DNA of 64,000 nucleotides from assembly GCF_002021815.1 (NCBI RefSeq), contig NZ_CP019952.1:4061001-4125000 (forward strand). Reading direction: 5' to 3'. The notes under the pieces were generated by a model, which searched no databases, had not been told where the DNA came from, and saw only the letters and a list, made by a program, of their open reading frames with translations. A program made the translations under genes and the position numbers. This DNA is from Pseudomonas parafulva. GTDB lineage: Bacteria; Pseudomonadota; Gammaproteobacteria; Pseudomonadales; Pseudomonadaceae. Below are positions 39,738 to 49,840 of the stretch, one piece after another; within the stretch, counting starts at the first letter, position 1; each line of letters starts with the position of its first letter.

Positions 39738-39752
39738 TGATATAAATTCTCA
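39738..39752 (+). promoter_or_regulatory. Fur-box-like site before the two-component genes
   Basis: TGATATAAATTCTCA matches 11 of 14 defined positions of the Fur 7-1-7 consensus and lies 13 bp before the regulator start. It suggests iron control of the sensor system as well as the receptor. Confidence 0.5.
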
Positions 39753-39765
39753 TTCAAGGCTCGCC

Positions 39766-40458
39766 GTGCCCACCTCCCTGCTGCTGGTCGAAGACGACCC
39801 ACGCTTACGCCACGACCTTTACCGCCATTTCATCGACCGTGGCTTCGAGGTACACGCATGCGCGACGGGCGACGCGGCGCTGGCCGATGCCCACCGATGC
39901 GTATTCGACCTGGCGCTGCTGGATATCATGCTGCCAGGTCTCGACGGGCTGAGCCTGCTCGATGCACTGCGGCGCAAGCAGGCAGTACCGGTGATTCTCA
40001 TGTCGGCATTGGGTGCCGAGCAGGACCGCATCACCGGATTTACCCGGGGTGCCGACGATTACCTGCCCAAGCCCTTCAGTCTGGCGGAACTGGATGCACG
40101 GGTCGATGCACTGTTGCGTCGGGTCGCCTTCCACAGCACGCCGCCCGTGGCGACGCGTACTGATGAGCCCGTATTTGATCACACTGCACAGGATGTCATG
40201 CATAACGGCCTGCCGGCTGGGTTGACTGGCTCGGAGTTCCGCTTGTTGATCACCCTGCACGCCCATGCCGGGGAGCCGCTGAGCAAGCCTTTCCTGTACC
40301 AGACCGTCCTGCACCGTGGCTACACGCGCCTGGATCGAGGCCTGGATGTGCATGTGTGCAACGTGCGCCGCAAGCTGGCGGACATCGGCATACAGCATCT
40401 GCTCATCCAGGCTGTGCGTGGCCAGGGCTATGTCCTGGTCGTGCAGAGCCCGGCCTGA
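39766..40458 (+). CDS. OmpR-family response regulator
   Basis: 230 residues. The receiver domain has the acidic pair in VEDD, phosphoacceptor Asp53 in LALLDIMLPG, and the conserved Lys in YLPKPF. The C-terminal winged helix (about 135-228) is OmpR-type: LTGSEFRLLITLHAHAG and LDVHVCNVRRKLADIGI. The start is GTG at 39766; no good ATG lies upstream. Its stop overlaps the kinase ATG by one base. It probably controls the divergent siderophore receptor, in the manner of PfeR/PirR. Confidence 0.93.
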   Translation: MPTSLLLVEDDPRLRHDLYRHFIDRGFEVHACATGDAALADAHRCVFDLALLDIMLPGLDGLSLLDALRRKQAVPVILMSALGAEQDRITGFTRGADDYLPKPFSLAELDARVDALLRRVAFHSTPPVATRTDEPVFDHTAQDVMHNGLPAGLTGSEFRLLITLHAHAGEPLSKPFLYQTVLHRGYTRLDRGLDVHVCNVRRKLADIGIQHLLIQAVRGQGYVLVVQSPA

Positions 40459-41804
40459 TGCGGCGACATCCGCTGCTGTGGAAGCTGGCCCTGCTGCAGG
40501 TCAGCTTCTGCCTGCTGCTCACCTGGTTGATCTGGACCTGGGGCCTGACGGTGGAGCGCAGCACCTATTTCCTGGCCCAGGCCGACCAGGACTACCTGGC
40601 GCGCTATGCCCGGCAGGCCGAGCTCGCCTGGGAGCAAGGGGGAGCCATGGGCGTCGAGACCTGGCGCAAGCAAGTGCAAATGACCGAGGACACCTGGGCA
40701 GCGGTCGTCGGCCCTTACCTGCAAAGCCTGGGCACCACACCGCTCACAGCCGAGGAGGCAGGTCACCTGACCTTCATGCGCAAGCTGAACTGGCCCATGA
40801 GCCGCCGCCTGCAAGGCGAACTGCCTTACGTCAGCATTGCCTTCCCGCGCCACCCCGAACACGGGCGCCTGGTCATGCAACTGCCCGAGCGGCTACTGCC
40901 CACCGGGCTGACACCCTGGACTCACCTGGTCACCCACGGCGTGGCGCCGGCGTTGCTGGCCCTGCTGATGGGGCTGGCACTGTACCGTCACCTTGTCGCC
41001 CCGTTGAACCGCCTGCGTGACCGCGCCGACGCGCTGCGGGCCAATGACCTGGACAGCCCAGGCCTGCCCCTGCAAGACCGGCGCGATGAGCTGGGCGAGC
41101 TGGCGCAGGCTTTCGATCACATGGCCAATCGCTTGCGCCAGAGCCTGGAACAGCAGCGGCTGCTATTGCGCACACTGTCCCACGAATTGCGCACGCCGCT
41201 GGCACGCCTGCGTATTGCCCATGACAGCAACTTGCCTGCCGCCCAGCTACGCGCGCGCATGGATTATGAAACCAGCCATATGCAGAAACTGCTGGAAGAC
41301 ACCCTCGACCTGGCCTGGATGGACACCGAACAGCCCGTCCTGGCCACCGAGCCGGTCCTGATGACATCGCTGTGGGAGGCGCTGTGCCAGGACATCTGCT
41401 TCGAAAGTGGCTGGAGCCTCGCGCGCCTGCCATGCACGCTCGGGCAGGACTGCGTGGTCCAGGTGCACCTGGACAGCGTGGCCCAGGCGCTGGAGAACCT
41501 GCTGCGAAACGCCATCCGACACTCTCCGCCCGATGGAACCGTCTGCCTGGAGGGCTGGCGCGAAGGCGCGCATTGGCACTTGTGCGTGCGCGATCAAGGC
41601 CCCGGCGTGCCCGAGGCAGCGCTTGAGCGTATCTTTCAACCCTACCAGCGGCTGAGCGCCAGCGGCGCAGGCTTTGGACTGGGCCTGGCCATCGCCCGGC
41701 GCGCCGTGCAATTGCAGGGTGGCCGACTCTGGGCCTGCAATGCTCACCCAGGCTTGCACCTGCACCTGACCCTGCCGGCCAGCGCCAACGGTTTAGAAAG
41801 TTAA
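40458..41804 (+). CDS. Sensor histidine kinase of the siderophore two-component system
   Basis: 448-residue inner-membrane kinase. TM1 is at about 9-31 (LLQVSFCLLLTWLIWTWG), a periplasmic sensor of about 120 residues follows, and TM2 is at about 160-178. HAMP then leads to the phosphoacceptor His242 in LSHELRTPLAR, the N box NLLRNAIRHS, the G1 box RDQGPGVPE, and G2 GFGLGLAIA. The ATG at 40458 overlaps the regulator stop. It should sense the periplasmic ferric-siderophore complex or a related signal, by analogy with PfeS. Confidence 0.93.
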   Translation: MRRHPLLWKLALLQVSFCLLLTWLIWTWGLTVERSTYFLAQADQDYLARYARQAELAWEQGGAMGVETWRKQVQMTEDTWAAVVGPYLQSLGTTPLTAEEAGHLTFMRKLNWPMSRRLQGELPYVSIAFPRHPEHGRLVMQLPERLLPTGLTPWTHLVTHGVAPALLALLMGLALYRHLVAPLNRLRDRADALRANDLDSPGLPLQDRRDELGELAQAFDHMANRLRQSLEQQRLLLRTLSHELRTPLARLRIAHDSNLPAAQLRARMDYETSHMQKLLEDTLDLAWMDTEQPVLATEPVLMTSLWEALCQDICFESGWSLARLPCTLGQDCVVQVHLDSVAQALENLLRNAIRHSPPDGTVCLEGWREGAHWHLCVRDQGPGVPEAALERIFQPYQRLSASGAGFGLGLAIARRAVQLQGGRLWACNAHPGLHLHLTLPASANGLES

Positions 41805-41884
41805 GGCGCTTTACGCGTGTTGGAGGCTGACTATCATCTGGCTGCTTGAGTTGCAGTGCCTGCAATGCCGTGAAGAGATGCCTG

Positions 41885-42805
41885 ATGAACAGAATGATCC
41901 GGGGCCTGGCGTTTGCGCTGGCCCTTGTGACCGGTGCCGCCACGGCCCAGCCTGAGCATGACCAGCCGATGAATACGACGCTGCTGGCACGCAAGGACCT
42001 GGCCTACCGATTCACCCAACTGGACCTTGACTCGGCAGACGGCGCGCGTCACTACCGACTATGGGTAGGGCTGCCCAAGCGCGCCGCCCCCGCAACCGGC
42101 TACCCGGTGTTATGGATGCTGGACGGCAACGCAGCCCTGGGCGCCCTGGACCGGCAACGCCTCGACGCCTTGGCCGCCGGCCAGGCCCCCGTACTGGTCG
42201 CCGTGGGTTACCAGACCCACCAGCGCATCGACAGAGCCAGCCGAACCTACGACTACACGCCGGCGCTTGCCGGGAAGACAGAGCAGCGCGACCCTCTCAC
42301 CGGGCAGCCCAGCGGCGGGGTGGATGCGTTTCTCGACCTGCTGGAGACGCGCATGCGCCCGAGGCTGGCAGCGCTGGTGAGCATCGATCTCCGGCAGCAG
42401 ACCCTGTGGGGACACTCCTATGGCGGCCTGGCCGTGCTTCATGCCCTCTTCACCCGGCCCAAGTCATTCGCCGTCTATGCGGCGGCCAGCCCCTCGTTGT
42501 GGTGGCACGACGGCGCGATCCTGCACGAAGCGGCAGGCCTGCCGTCGCAGTTGGGGGATGCCCAGCCACGCGTGCTGTTGATGCGCGGCGTACTGGAGCC
42601 GGCCAGCCCCCGCGAACCGGCCCAGCCCCACGCCGATCAGACGGCACGGAGCCTCGCCGCCAGCCTGGCCCAGGTCAACGGCGTGCAGGTGTCCTTCAAG
42701 CAGTTCGACGGCCTCGGGCATGGGCCGATGCTTCCGGCATCGCTGCACTGGCTGATCGATAGCCTGAGCAAAGCAGCACCGCAGGGCACCTCGTCCAGCC
42801 GCTGA
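41885..42805 (+). CDS. Periplasmic siderophore esterase-like alpha/beta hydrolase (Fes/IroE/PfeE type)
   Basis: 306 residues with a signal peptide ([21 protein letters not shown]), so it should be exported. The hydrolase fold shows [14 protein letters not shown], the IroE-like YDYTPA, the nucleophile elbow [10 protein letters not shown], and a late histidine in [10 protein letters not shown]. Periplasmic esterases of this family hydrolyse ferric tri-catecholate siderophores such as enterobactin to release iron. Position behind the receptor's two-component genes supports that job. The ATG at 41885 is chosen; one at 41891 is possible. Confidence 0.85.
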   Translation: MNRMIRGLAFALALVTGAATAQPEHDQPMNTTLLARKDLAYRFTQLDLDSADGARHYRLWVGLPKRAAPATGYPVLWMLDGNAALGALDRQRLDALAAGQAPVLVAVGYQTHQRIDRASRTYDYTPALAGKTEQRDPLTGQPSGGVDAFLDLLETRMRPRLAALVSIDLRQQTLWGHSYGGLAVLHALFTRPKSFAVYAAASPSLWWHDGAILHEAAGLPSQLGDAQPRVLLMRGVLEPASPREPAQPHADQTARSLAASLAQVNGVQVSFKQFDGLGHGPMLPASLHWLIDSLSKAAPQGTSSSR

Positions 42806-42868
42806 CAGCGGCCCCGATCATGACGGCGGGTTGCCAACCCAGGCACCGGGTGCGGTATGCTTGCCCGG

Positions 42869-43002
42869 TCTTCAGGGCGGGGTGAAAGTCCCCACCGGCG
42901 GTAAATCGAAAGATGAGCCCGCGAGCGCTCCGGCTGTGCCGGAGGTCAGCAGACCTGGTGAGATTCCAGGGCCGACGGTCATAGTCCGGATGAAAGAAGG
43001 CG
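42869..43002 (+). ncRNA. FMN riboswitch (RFN element)
   Basis: The conserved RFN blocks are present in order: TCTTCAGGGCGGGGTGAAAG, CCCCACCGGCGGTAAA, the variable stem with AGCCCGCGAGCG, GGTCAGCAGACC, TGGTGAGATTCCAGGGCCGAC, and GGTCATAGTCCGGATGAAAG near the 3' end. It binds FMN and precedes ribB by 84 bases. Just downstream a hairpin (GCAGGGG 43007-43013 with CCCCTGC 43025-43031) could be the expression platform. Confidence 0.95.
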
Positions 43003-43085
43003 TCAGGCAGGGGCCCCATGGGCACCCCTGCGCACGCATTTTGCTCGCCCCGAGACGTTCATCGATCATTTACGAGGAGCGTTTC

Positions 43086-43736
43086 ATGTCTACTTTGCAC
43101 CCTGTGCACTTTCCCAATGTCACCGCCGCCATCGCCGCGTTCAAGGCCGGCCGCCCCGTGCTGCTGCTTGACGATGACGACCGTGAAGATGAAGCGGACA
43201 TCATTGCCGCTGCCGAGAACATTTCGTTGCAGACCATGGCCATGATGATCCGCGATTGCAGCGGCATCGTCTGCCTGTGCCTGGACGAGGCAACGGTCGA
43301 TGAGCTGCAACTGGCACCCATGGTCCAGAACAACCAGGCCCGCCACGGCACCGGGTTCACGGTCACCATCGAAGCTGCCGAGGGCATCACCACTGGCGTA
43401 AGCGCCCAGGACCGGGTCACCACGATCGCCGCTGCACTGCGCTCTTCGGCCGAGCAACGGCATATTGTCAGCCCTGGGCATGTTTTTCCGCTGCGCGCGC
43501 GCAATGGCGGTGTGCTCACGCGTCGCGGCCACACCGAAGGGTCGGTTGACCTGGCGCGCCTGGCCGGGCTGCGGCCGGCAGCGGTCTTGTGCGAATTGAT
43601 GAACCCTGATGGCACGATGGCTCGCGGCGAGGAAGTGGCCGTCTATGCGCGCCAGTACAACCTGCCCACGCTGACCATCGATGAGTTGGCGCAGTATCGC
43701 CTGGCGCTGCAGGCGCAAACGGCTCCGGCGATCTGA
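43086..43736 (+). CDS. ribB: 3,4-dihydroxy-2-butanone 4-phosphate synthase
   Basis: 216-residue enzyme making the four-carbon riboflavin precursor from ribulose 5-phosphate. Motifs are [31 protein letters not shown], and [29 protein letters not shown]. It is a stand-alone RibB; a second copy of the activity lies in RibBA at 54.3-55.4 kb. The FMN riboswitch upstream shuts it off when FMN is plentiful, so it is likely the regulated supply while RibBA is constitutive. GAGGAG precedes the ATG at 43086. Confidence 0.96.
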   Translation: MSTLHPVHFPNVTAAIAAFKAGRPVLLLDDDDREDEADIIAAAENISLQTMAMMIRDCSGIVCLCLDEATVDELQLAPMVQNNQARHGTGFTVTIEAAEGITTGVSAQDRVTTIAAALRSSAEQRHIVSPGHVFPLRARNGGVLTRRGHTEGSVDLARLAGLRPAAVLCELMNPDGTMARGEEVAVYARQYNLPTLTIDELAQYRLALQAQTAPAI

Positions 43737-43861
43737 TCGACCTGGCCATCCAAGGCCTGGACGGCGGCGCCAACCCGGCGCTGCCGTGCCAATGGCGGTT
43801 TGCTCACCCCGCCCTGCTCTGCTAGTGTCGCGGCGTTCAGACTACCGCCGAGACTGCCGCC

Positions 43862-44104
43862 ATGGCCCGCAAAAAAGCTTCCCTTGATTTCGAGCAATCC
43901 CTTGCCGAGTTGCAGGCACTGGTCGAGCGCCTGGAGAACGGCGAGTTGTCCCTGGAGGACTCACTTGCCGCTTTCGAACAAGGCATTGCCCTGACGCGTG
44001 ATTGCCAAGGCGCCCTGGCTCAGGCCGAACAGAAGGTGCAGGTGCTGCTGGAGCGCGATGGCGAACTGACCGCCCAACCCTTCGACGTGGAACCCGAGGC
44101 ATGA
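43862..44104 (+). CDS. xseB: Exodeoxyribonuclease VII small subunit
   Basis: 80-residue XseB. The family pattern [31 protein letters not shown] is complete. It partners the large subunit XseA encoded elsewhere. Its stop overlaps the ispA start as ATGA, the usual coupling of xseB-ispA-dxs. Confidence 0.96.
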   Translation: MARKKASLDFEQSLAELQALVERLENGELSLEDSLAAFEQGIALTRDCQGALAQAEQKVQVLLERDGELTAQPFDVEPEA

Positions 44105-44988
44105 TCGGTGCCTATCAGTCCGCCTGCCAGGCCCGTGTCGATGGCGCACTCGAGCCGTTGTTCATCGCCCCCACTCCCGAACTCGAGCGCCTGTATGCCG
44201 CCATGCGCTACAGCGTGATGAACGGCGGCAAGCGCGTACGCCCGCTGCTCGTCTATGCGGCCTGCGAGGCCTTGGGCGCTCCGGCGGAGCACGCCAACGG
44301 CGCCGCTTGCGCAGTCGAGCTCATTCACGCTTACTCGCTGGTCCATGACGACTTGCCGGCCATGGACGACGACGACCTGCGTCGCGGCCAGCCGACCACA
44401 CACAAGGCGTTCGACGAGGCCTGCGCCATTCTGGCCGGTGACGGCCTGCAAAGCCTGGCCTTCAACGCATTGCTCGACCCCCACCTGAGCCCTCAGACCG
44501 ACGCACTTCGCCTGGCCATGGTGCAGGCCCTGGCCACGGCCGCCGGTCCCGCTGGCATGGTGGGCGGGCAAGCCATCGACCTGGGTTCGGTGGGCATGAA
44601 GCTGGACCAGCAGGCCTTGGCGTTCATGCACCGGCACAAGACCGGTGCCCTGATCGAAGCCAGTGTCCGCCTGGGTGGGCTGGCCAGTGCCCGTGCCGAC
44701 CAGACGCAGCTCGATGCCTTGCAGGTGTATGCGCAGGCCATTGGCCTGGCCTTCCAGGTTCAGGACGACATCCTGGATGTGGAAAGCGATACGGCTACAC
44801 TGGGTAAACGCCAGGGCGCCGACATCGCCCGCGACAAGCCGACTTACCCTGCCCTGCTGGGCATGGAGGCGGCCAAGGCCTACGCGATCGAACTGCGCGA
44901 CCAGGCACTGGTCGCATTGGAAAGGTTCGACGAAAAGGCCGAACCACTGCGAGCCCTGGCGCGCTATATCGTCGAACGCCGCAACTGA
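44101..44988 (+). CDS. ispA: Farnesyl diphosphate synthase
   Basis: 295-residue prenyltransferase condensing DMAPP/GPP with IPP. Both aspartate-rich motifs are present: [13 protein letters not shown] (first) and QVQDDILD (second), with [10 protein letters not shown] near the N-terminus and GGQAIDL in the middle. It supplies farnesyl diphosphate for ubiquinone, undecaprenyl phosphate and others. The ATG at 44101 overlaps the xseB stop. Confidence 0.97.
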   Translation: MIGAYQSACQARVDGALEPLFIAPTPELERLYAAMRYSVMNGGKRVRPLLVYAACEALGAPAEHANGAACAVELIHAYSLVHDDLPAMDDDDLRRGQPTTHKAFDEACAILAGDGLQSLAFNALLDPHLSPQTDALRLAMVQALATAAGPAGMVGGQAIDLGSVGMKLDQQALAFMHRHKTGALIEASVRLGGLASARADQTQLDALQVYAQAIGLAFQVQDDILDVESDTATLGKRQGADIARDKPTYPALLGMEAAKAYAIELRDQALVALERFDEKAEPLRALARYIVERRN

Positions 44989-45106
44989 CCTGGTGAGTAC
45001 CGCGCGATGGCTGCGAAGCCGCCCGCGCGTCACCCGTCTGAATGGGCAGCTTTTCCTACAATGGGGTAAACTGCCGCGTCTTAATACACCTATAACGACT
45101 CGCCTG

Positions 45107-47002
45107 ATGCCCACGACGTTTCAAGAGATCCCCCGCGAACGCCCGGTCACGCCGCTGCTCGACCGCGCTGACACGCCAGATGGCTTGCGCCGCCTGGCCG
45201 AAGCCGACCTGGAGACCCTGGCCGACGAGTTGCGCCAGGAGCTTCTGTATACCGTGGGCCAGACCGGTGGGCACTTCGGTGCCGGCCTGGGCGTCATCGA
45301 GCTGACCATCGCCCTGCACTACGTCTTCGATACCCCCGATGACCGGCTGGTATGGGACGTGGGTCACCAGGCCTACCCGCACAAGATTCTGACCGGGCGC
45401 CGCAACCGCATGCTCAGCCTGCGCCAGAAAGACGGCGTAGCCGCCTTCCCGCGCCGCAGCGAAAGCGTGTACGACACCTTCGGCGTCGGTCACTCCAGCA
45501 CATCGATCAGCGCGGCACTGGGCATGGCCATTGCGGCGCGCCTGCAAAACAGCGCTCGCAAGTCCATTGCGGTCATCGGCGACGGCGCACTCACGGCGGG
45601 CATGGCCTTCGAGGCGTTGAACCACGCCCAGGAAGTCAACGCCGATATGCTGGTGATCCTCAACGACAACGACATGTCGATTTCGCGCAATGTGGGAGGC
45701 TTGTCCAACTACCTGGCCAAGATCCTCTCCAGCCGCACCTACACCAGCATGCGCGAAGGCAGCAAGAAAGTGCTGTCGCGCCTGCCAGGTGCGTGGGAAA
45801 TAGCGCGGCGTACCGAAGAGTATGCCAAGGGCATGCTGGTCCCCGGCACCCTGTTCGAAGAGCTGGGCTGGAACTACATCGGCCCCATCGATGGTCACGA
45901 CCTGCCCACGATGATCGCCACCCTGCGCAACATGCGCGACCTCAAGGGTCCGCAGTTCCTGCACGTGGTGACCAAAAAGGGCAAGGGGTTCGCCCCGGCC
46001 GAGATCGACCCGATCGGCTACCACGCCATCACCAAGCTCGAGCCCGTGGGCAAGCCGGTTGCGCCGAAACTGGCCAGCGGACCGAAGTATTCCGCCGTGT
46101 TCGGCCAGTGGCTCTGCGACATGGCCGCTGCCGACGATCGCCTTGTCGGCATCACGCCGGCCATGAAGGAAGGCTCCGACCTGGTGGCGTTCAGCGAGCG
46201 CTACCCTGAACGCTACTTCGACGTGGCGATTGCCGAACAGCATGCCGTCACCCTCGCGGCGGGCATGGCTTGCGAAGGTAGCAAGCCGGTGGTGGCTATC
46301 TACTCGACCTTCCTGCAGAGGGCCTACGACCAGTTGATTCATGACGTGGCCGTGCAGAACCTGGACGTGCTGTTCGCCATCGACCGCGCCGGCCTGGTGG
46401 GTGAAGACGGCCCGACCCATGCCGGCAGCTATGACCTGTCCTACCTGCGCTGCATCCCTGGCATGCTGGTGATGACGCCCAGCGACGAAAGCGAGCTGCG
46501 CAGAATGCTCAGCACCGGCCACCTGTACAACGGCCCGGCTGCCGTGCGCTATCCGCGCGGTACTGGCCCTGGCGCGGCTGTCGACGAGGGGTTGGAACCG
46601 CTGGAGATTGGCAAGGGCGTGGTGCGTCGCCGGGGTGAAAAGGTCGCACTGTTGGTCTTTGGCGTACAGTTGGCCGAAGCCCTGCAAGTGGCCGAACAGA
46701 TCAATGCCACGGTCGTCGACATGCGCTTCGTCAAGCCTCTGGATGAATCCCTGGTGCTGGAAATGGCAGGTAGCCACGAACTGCTGGTGACCATCGAGGA
46801 GAACGCCATCATGGGCGGTGCCGGTGCTGCCGTAGGCGAGTGCCTGGCCAGGGAGGCGGTGGTCAAGCCGTTGCTGCACCTGGGCTTGCCGGACCTCTAT
46901 GTCGAACACGCCAAGCCTGCGCAGATGCTGGCAGAGTGCGGGCTGGATGCAGCGGGCATCGAAGCGAGCGTCAAAGCCCGCATGGTCAAGCTGGGGCTTT
47001 GA
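45107..47002 (+). CDS. dxs: 1-deoxy-D-xylulose-5-phosphate synthase
   Basis: 631-residue thiamine-diphosphate enzyme, first step of the MEP isoprenoid pathway. The TPP motif starts [17 protein letters not shown] and ends NDNDMSIS. Other blocks are [28 protein letters not shown], and the pyrimidine region [15 protein letters not shown]. The ATG at 45107 is chosen; the in-frame extension overlaps ispA. It completes the xseB-ispA-dxs group, although a 118 bp gap with TACAAT at 45057-45062 may hold a promoter of its own. Confidence 0.97.
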   Translation: MPTTFQEIPRERPVTPLLDRADTPDGLRRLAEADLETLADELRQELLYTVGQTGGHFGAGLGVIELTIALHYVFDTPDDRLVWDVGHQAYPHKILTGRRNRMLSLRQKDGVAAFPRRSESVYDTFGVGHSSTSISAALGMAIAARLQNSARKSIAVIGDGALTAGMAFEALNHAQEVNADMLVILNDNDMSISRNVGGLSNYLAKILSSRTYTSMREGSKKVLSRLPGAWEIARRTEEYAKGMLVPGTLFEELGWNYIGPIDGHDLPTMIATLRNMRDLKGPQFLHVVTKKGKGFAPAEIDPIGYHAITKLEPVGKPVAPKLASGPKYSAVFGQWLCDMAAADDRLVGITPAMKEGSDLVAFSERYPERYFDVAIAEQHAVTLAAGMACEGSKPVVAIYSTFLQRAYDQLIHDVAVQNLDVLFAIDRAGLVGEDGPTHAGSYDLSYLRCIPGMLVMTPSDESELRRMLSTGHLYNGPAAVRYPRGTGPGAAVDEGLEPLEIGKGVVRRRGEKVALLVFGVQLAEALQVAEQINATVVDMRFVKPLDESLVLEMAGSHELLVTIEENAIMGGAGAAVGECLAREAVVKPLLHLGLPDLYVEHAKPAQMLAECGLDAAGIEASVKARMVKLGL

Positions 47003-47006
47003 TGTG

Positions 47007-47027
47007 CAGGGCTGCGCTGCAGCCCTG
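47007..47027 (+). terminator. Hairpin directly after dxs
   Basis: CAGGGCTGC (47007-47015) and GCAGCCCTG (47019-47027) pair perfectly around GCT, four bases past the dxs stop. Only two T residues follow, so it may act jointly with the next hairpin. Confidence 0.6.
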
Positions 47028-47042
47028 TTGCTCAGCCAAACG

Positions 47043-47088
47043 AGCCGGCATTCATTTACCCAACGAGGTCGGTGATTGCCGGCTTTTT
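47043..47088 (+). terminator. Second terminator-like hairpin between dxs and btuB
   Basis: AGCCGGCA (47043-47050) and TGCCGGCT (47077-47084) pair around a 26-base loop and are followed by five T residues. The large loop lowers confidence. I looked here for a cobalamin riboswitch before btuB and did not recognise one. Confidence 0.55.
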
Positions 47089-47178
47089 CTTCGTTCATGG
47101 CGACTCTGAGGGCAAGGGCCTTTCTCCGCTGGGCCCCGTCGTGTTGGAGTGCGCAGACTTCGCAGACGTGTACCGCCC

Positions 47179-49050
47179 GTGAAAAACCCGACCCTCGCCA
47201 CCCTGCTTTGCCTCCCTCTGCCCCTGCTGGCGTCCGAACGCGACGAAGCCCTCAAACTGCCCGATGTGCTCATCAGCGCCAGCCGCCAGGTAGAGTCGCG
47301 CACCGCCACCAGTGCTGCGAACACCGTGTTCACCCGGACCGATATCGACCGCCTGCAACCGAGCAGCGTCATGGACCTGCTCAGCCGCGTGCCGGGCGTG
47401 CAGGTGGCACCGACCGGCGGACGCGGCAGCTTGCCAGGCCTTTTCATTCGCGGCACGAAGACTGCGCAAACGCTGGTGTTGGTCGATGGTGTACGCATCG
47501 CCAACGCGACCTCAGGCGACAGCGGCCTGCAGTTTCTCAACGTCGACCAGATCGAGCGTGTCGAAGTGCTTCGCGGCTCCCGGTCGGCGGTGTATGGCAG
47601 CGATGCCATTGGCGGGGTCATCCAGGTGTTCACCCGGCGCAGCGTCGGAGATGGCCTGCACCCGCGTGTGCGTCTGGCCGCCGGTAGCCGAAAAACCTTC
47701 CAGCGCAGCCTGGGTGTGTCGGGCGCCGACGGCTCAACGCGCTTCAACCTGGGCGCAAGCCTGGACGAAACGGCAGGCATCGATTCAACAGGACCGTCGT
47801 TCGGCAGCGACGCCGACCATGACGCTTACCGTAACAAATCGCTCAACTTCAGCCTGAGCCAGACGCTCGGCGAGCGCGTGGAAGTCGGCATGAACCTGCT
47901 GCACAGTCAGGGCCGCAGTCAATACGACAACCCATTCGGCGGCTTCGACCCTGTCACCTACGAAAGCGTCGGCCAGCAGCCTTACACCGACTTCAGTATC
48001 GCCAGCCTGGGCAGTTACCTCGACGCCCAGCCCAACGACAACTGGCACACGCGGCTGGAGGTAGCGCACAGCGAAAACCGTGACGACAAGCGCGACACGT
48101 TGAGCAGTGAACGCTTTGTGTTCAACACCTACCGCGACCAGATGACCTGGCAGAACGATCTGGCCCTGAACGACCAGCACAGCCTGCTCGCCGGTGCCGA
48201 CTGGTATCAGGACCGCGTGCACGCCAGTACCGACTTCGAGAAGGACAGCCGTTGGAACCGGGCGGTGTTTCTTCAGCATCGCTACCAAGGCCCGCTGTTC
48301 TCCACTGAAGTGGGCGTACGCCAGGACCGCAACGAGCAATTCGGCACCCATACCACCTGGAGTGGCAGCGTGACCGTTGCGCTGGATGATCGCAATGATG
48401 TAGTGCTGTCCTATAGCGAAGGTTTCCGGGCACCTACGTTCAACGACCTGTACTACCCGCAGTTCAGCAACCCTGACCTGGACCCCGAGCATTCCAGAAC
48501 CCATGAAGTGCAGTGGCGCAGCCAGCTGTCTTCCGACACCCGCCTGGAGGCTTCCTTGTACCGCACCGACCTGCGCGATGCGATCGTGTTCGGCCAGGAT
48601 GCTATTCCCCGCAACGTGGCCTCGGCGCGCGTCGACGGTGTAGAGCTGGCCCTGGCCCAGCAGTGGGGCGACTGGAGCAGCCAGCTGGGCCTGGCGATGA
48701 TCGACCCCCGAGACCGCGACAGTGGCCATACATTGGCCCGACGGGCACGCCGCACCCTGAGCCTGGATCTGGACCGCCGTGTGGGTCCCTTCGGCGTCGG
48801 TGCCAGTGTGCAAGCCGTCAGCAGCAGCTACGACGATGAAGGCAACCGCAGCCGTTTGGGTGGGTACGGGCTGCTGGGGCTGCGCGGCAGTTGGGCAGCC
48901 ACCGAGGCGCTGACGGTGGAGGCGAAGCTGGACAACCTGTTCGACCGTGGCTACAGCCGCGCCCTGTACAGCTACGAGGGCAACCCCCACGCCTATCGGG
49001 AAGAAGGGCGCACGTTGTTGTTCAGCGTGACCTGGACACCGGCGCTCTAG
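47179..49050 (+). CDS. btuB: TonB-dependent vitamin B12 receptor BtuB
   Basis: 623-residue outer-membrane receptor for cobalamin. After a short signal (KNPTLATLLCLPLPLLAS) comes the plug (VLISASRQVESRTATSAANT, then VLRGSRSAVYGSDAIGGVIQVF), and a barrel whose last strand is LLFSVTWTP. The start is GTG at 47179, placed by the signal peptide. Cobalamin is needed here by EutBC, among others. Its last 29 bases overlap the convergent BtuF-like gene. Confidence 0.9.
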   Translation: MKNPTLATLLCLPLPLLASERDEALKLPDVLISASRQVESRTATSAANTVFTRTDIDRLQPSSVMDLLSRVPGVQVAPTGGRGSLPGLFIRGTKTAQTLVLVDGVRIANATSGDSGLQFLNVDQIERVEVLRGSRSAVYGSDAIGGVIQVFTRRSVGDGLHPRVRLAAGSRKTFQRSLGVSGADGSTRFNLGASLDETAGIDSTGPSFGSDADHDAYRNKSLNFSLSQTLGERVEVGMNLLHSQGRSQYDNPFGGFDPVTYESVGQQPYTDFSIASLGSYLDAQPNDNWHTRLEVAHSENRDDKRDTLSSERFVFNTYRDQMTWQNDLALNDQHSLLAGADWYQDRVHASTDFEKDSRWNRAVFLQHRYQGPLFSTEVGVRQDRNEQFGTHTTWSGSVTVALDDRNDVVLSYSEGFRAPTFNDLYYPQFSNPDLDPEHSRTHEVQWRSQLSSDTRLEASLYRTDLRDAIVFGQDAIPRNVASARVDGVELALAQQWGDWSSQLGLAMIDPRDRDSGHTLARRARRTLSLDLDRRVGPFGVGASVQAVSSSYDDEGNRSRLGGYGLLGLRGSWAATEALTVEAKLDNLFDRGYSRALYSYEGNPHAYREEGRTLLFSVTWTPAL

Positions 49051-49840
49051 CAGCTAGCAGTTCGCACAGGCGAGCCGTCGCTTCGATCATCTGCCCACTG
49101 GGGCGCTCGATGCCGTTGTCCGGTACCACCAGCAACCCGTCCTGCGCCACCGCGCGCAGCATCGGCCAGGCCTTCCAGCTGGCCAACTGTTGCACATCGG
49201 CAGCCAGGATGATGTCGGGGTCGCGGGCGATGACCGACTCCACGCTCACCTGTGGCGCTGCCGGGTTCAAATCCGCAAAGACATTCCGCGCACCACAGAC
49301 GGCGAGCGCATCGCTGATCACTTGTTGCCCACCCAGGGTGTACAAAGGGTGATCCCAGACTTGGTAGAAGACCTGCAGAGGCCTGTCACGGTGGTATTGC
49401 TGGCGCAGTGCCTTCAATCGTGCCCGCAAGGCGTGAGCGTAGCGGCGCCCTTGATCAGCGCGGCCCACGTGCTCGGCAATTTCTTCGATCTGGCCAATCA
49501 ACTGTTCGATGCCGCGGGGCTCTGCGCTGAAAGTAGGGATGCCTAGACGCTTGAGCTGGTCGCGCTGCGCAGGGGGTACGCTGCCCGGCCACAGCAAGAG
49601 CAGATCAGGGCGCAGACTGAGCAAGCGCTCCATATCCAGCTGGCCATAGCGCCCCACCGAGGGGAGCGCTCGCAGCGCAGGGGGCCGTTCCCCTCCATCG
49701 AGCACCCCCACCAGCAGATCGCCTGCCTGAAGTTCGAGCATGATGTCCGTCATCGACGGCGCCAGGCTGACGACGCGCACTGGCCCAGCGCTCGCCAGGC
49801 TACAGGCCAGAAGCGCCAGCCCCGCAATGAGCCGGCGCAT
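49022..49840 (-). CDS. btuF: BtuF-like cobalamin-binding periplasmic protein
   Basis: 272-residue TroA/BtuF-type substrate-binding protein with a signal peptide ([18 protein letters not shown]). Typical blocks are VRVVSLAPSMTDIMLELQAG, LLLLWPGSVPPAQRDQLKRLG, and YTLGGQQVISDALAVCGARNVFAD. It would deliver cobalamin to a BtuCD ABC transporter, whose genes are not in the window. The ATG at 49840 overlaps the stop of the upstream membrane protein gene by one base. Its 3' end overlaps btuB by 29 bases in tail-to-tail orientation. Assignment to B12 rather than another chelate rests partly on the btuB neighbour. Confidence 0.85.
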   Translation of the reverse strand: MRRLIAGLALLACSLASAGPVRVVSLAPSMTDIMLELQAGDLLVGVLDGGERPPALRALPSVGRYGQLDMERLLSLRPDLLLLWPGSVPPAQRDQLKRLGIPTFSAEPRGIEQLIGQIEEIAEHVGRADQGRRYAHALRARLKALRQQYHRDRPLQVFYQVWDHPLYTLGGQQVISDALAVCGARNVFADLNPAAPQVSVESVIARDPDIILAADVQQLASWKAWPMLRAVAQDGLLVVPDNGIERPSGQMIEATARLCELLAARAPVSRSR

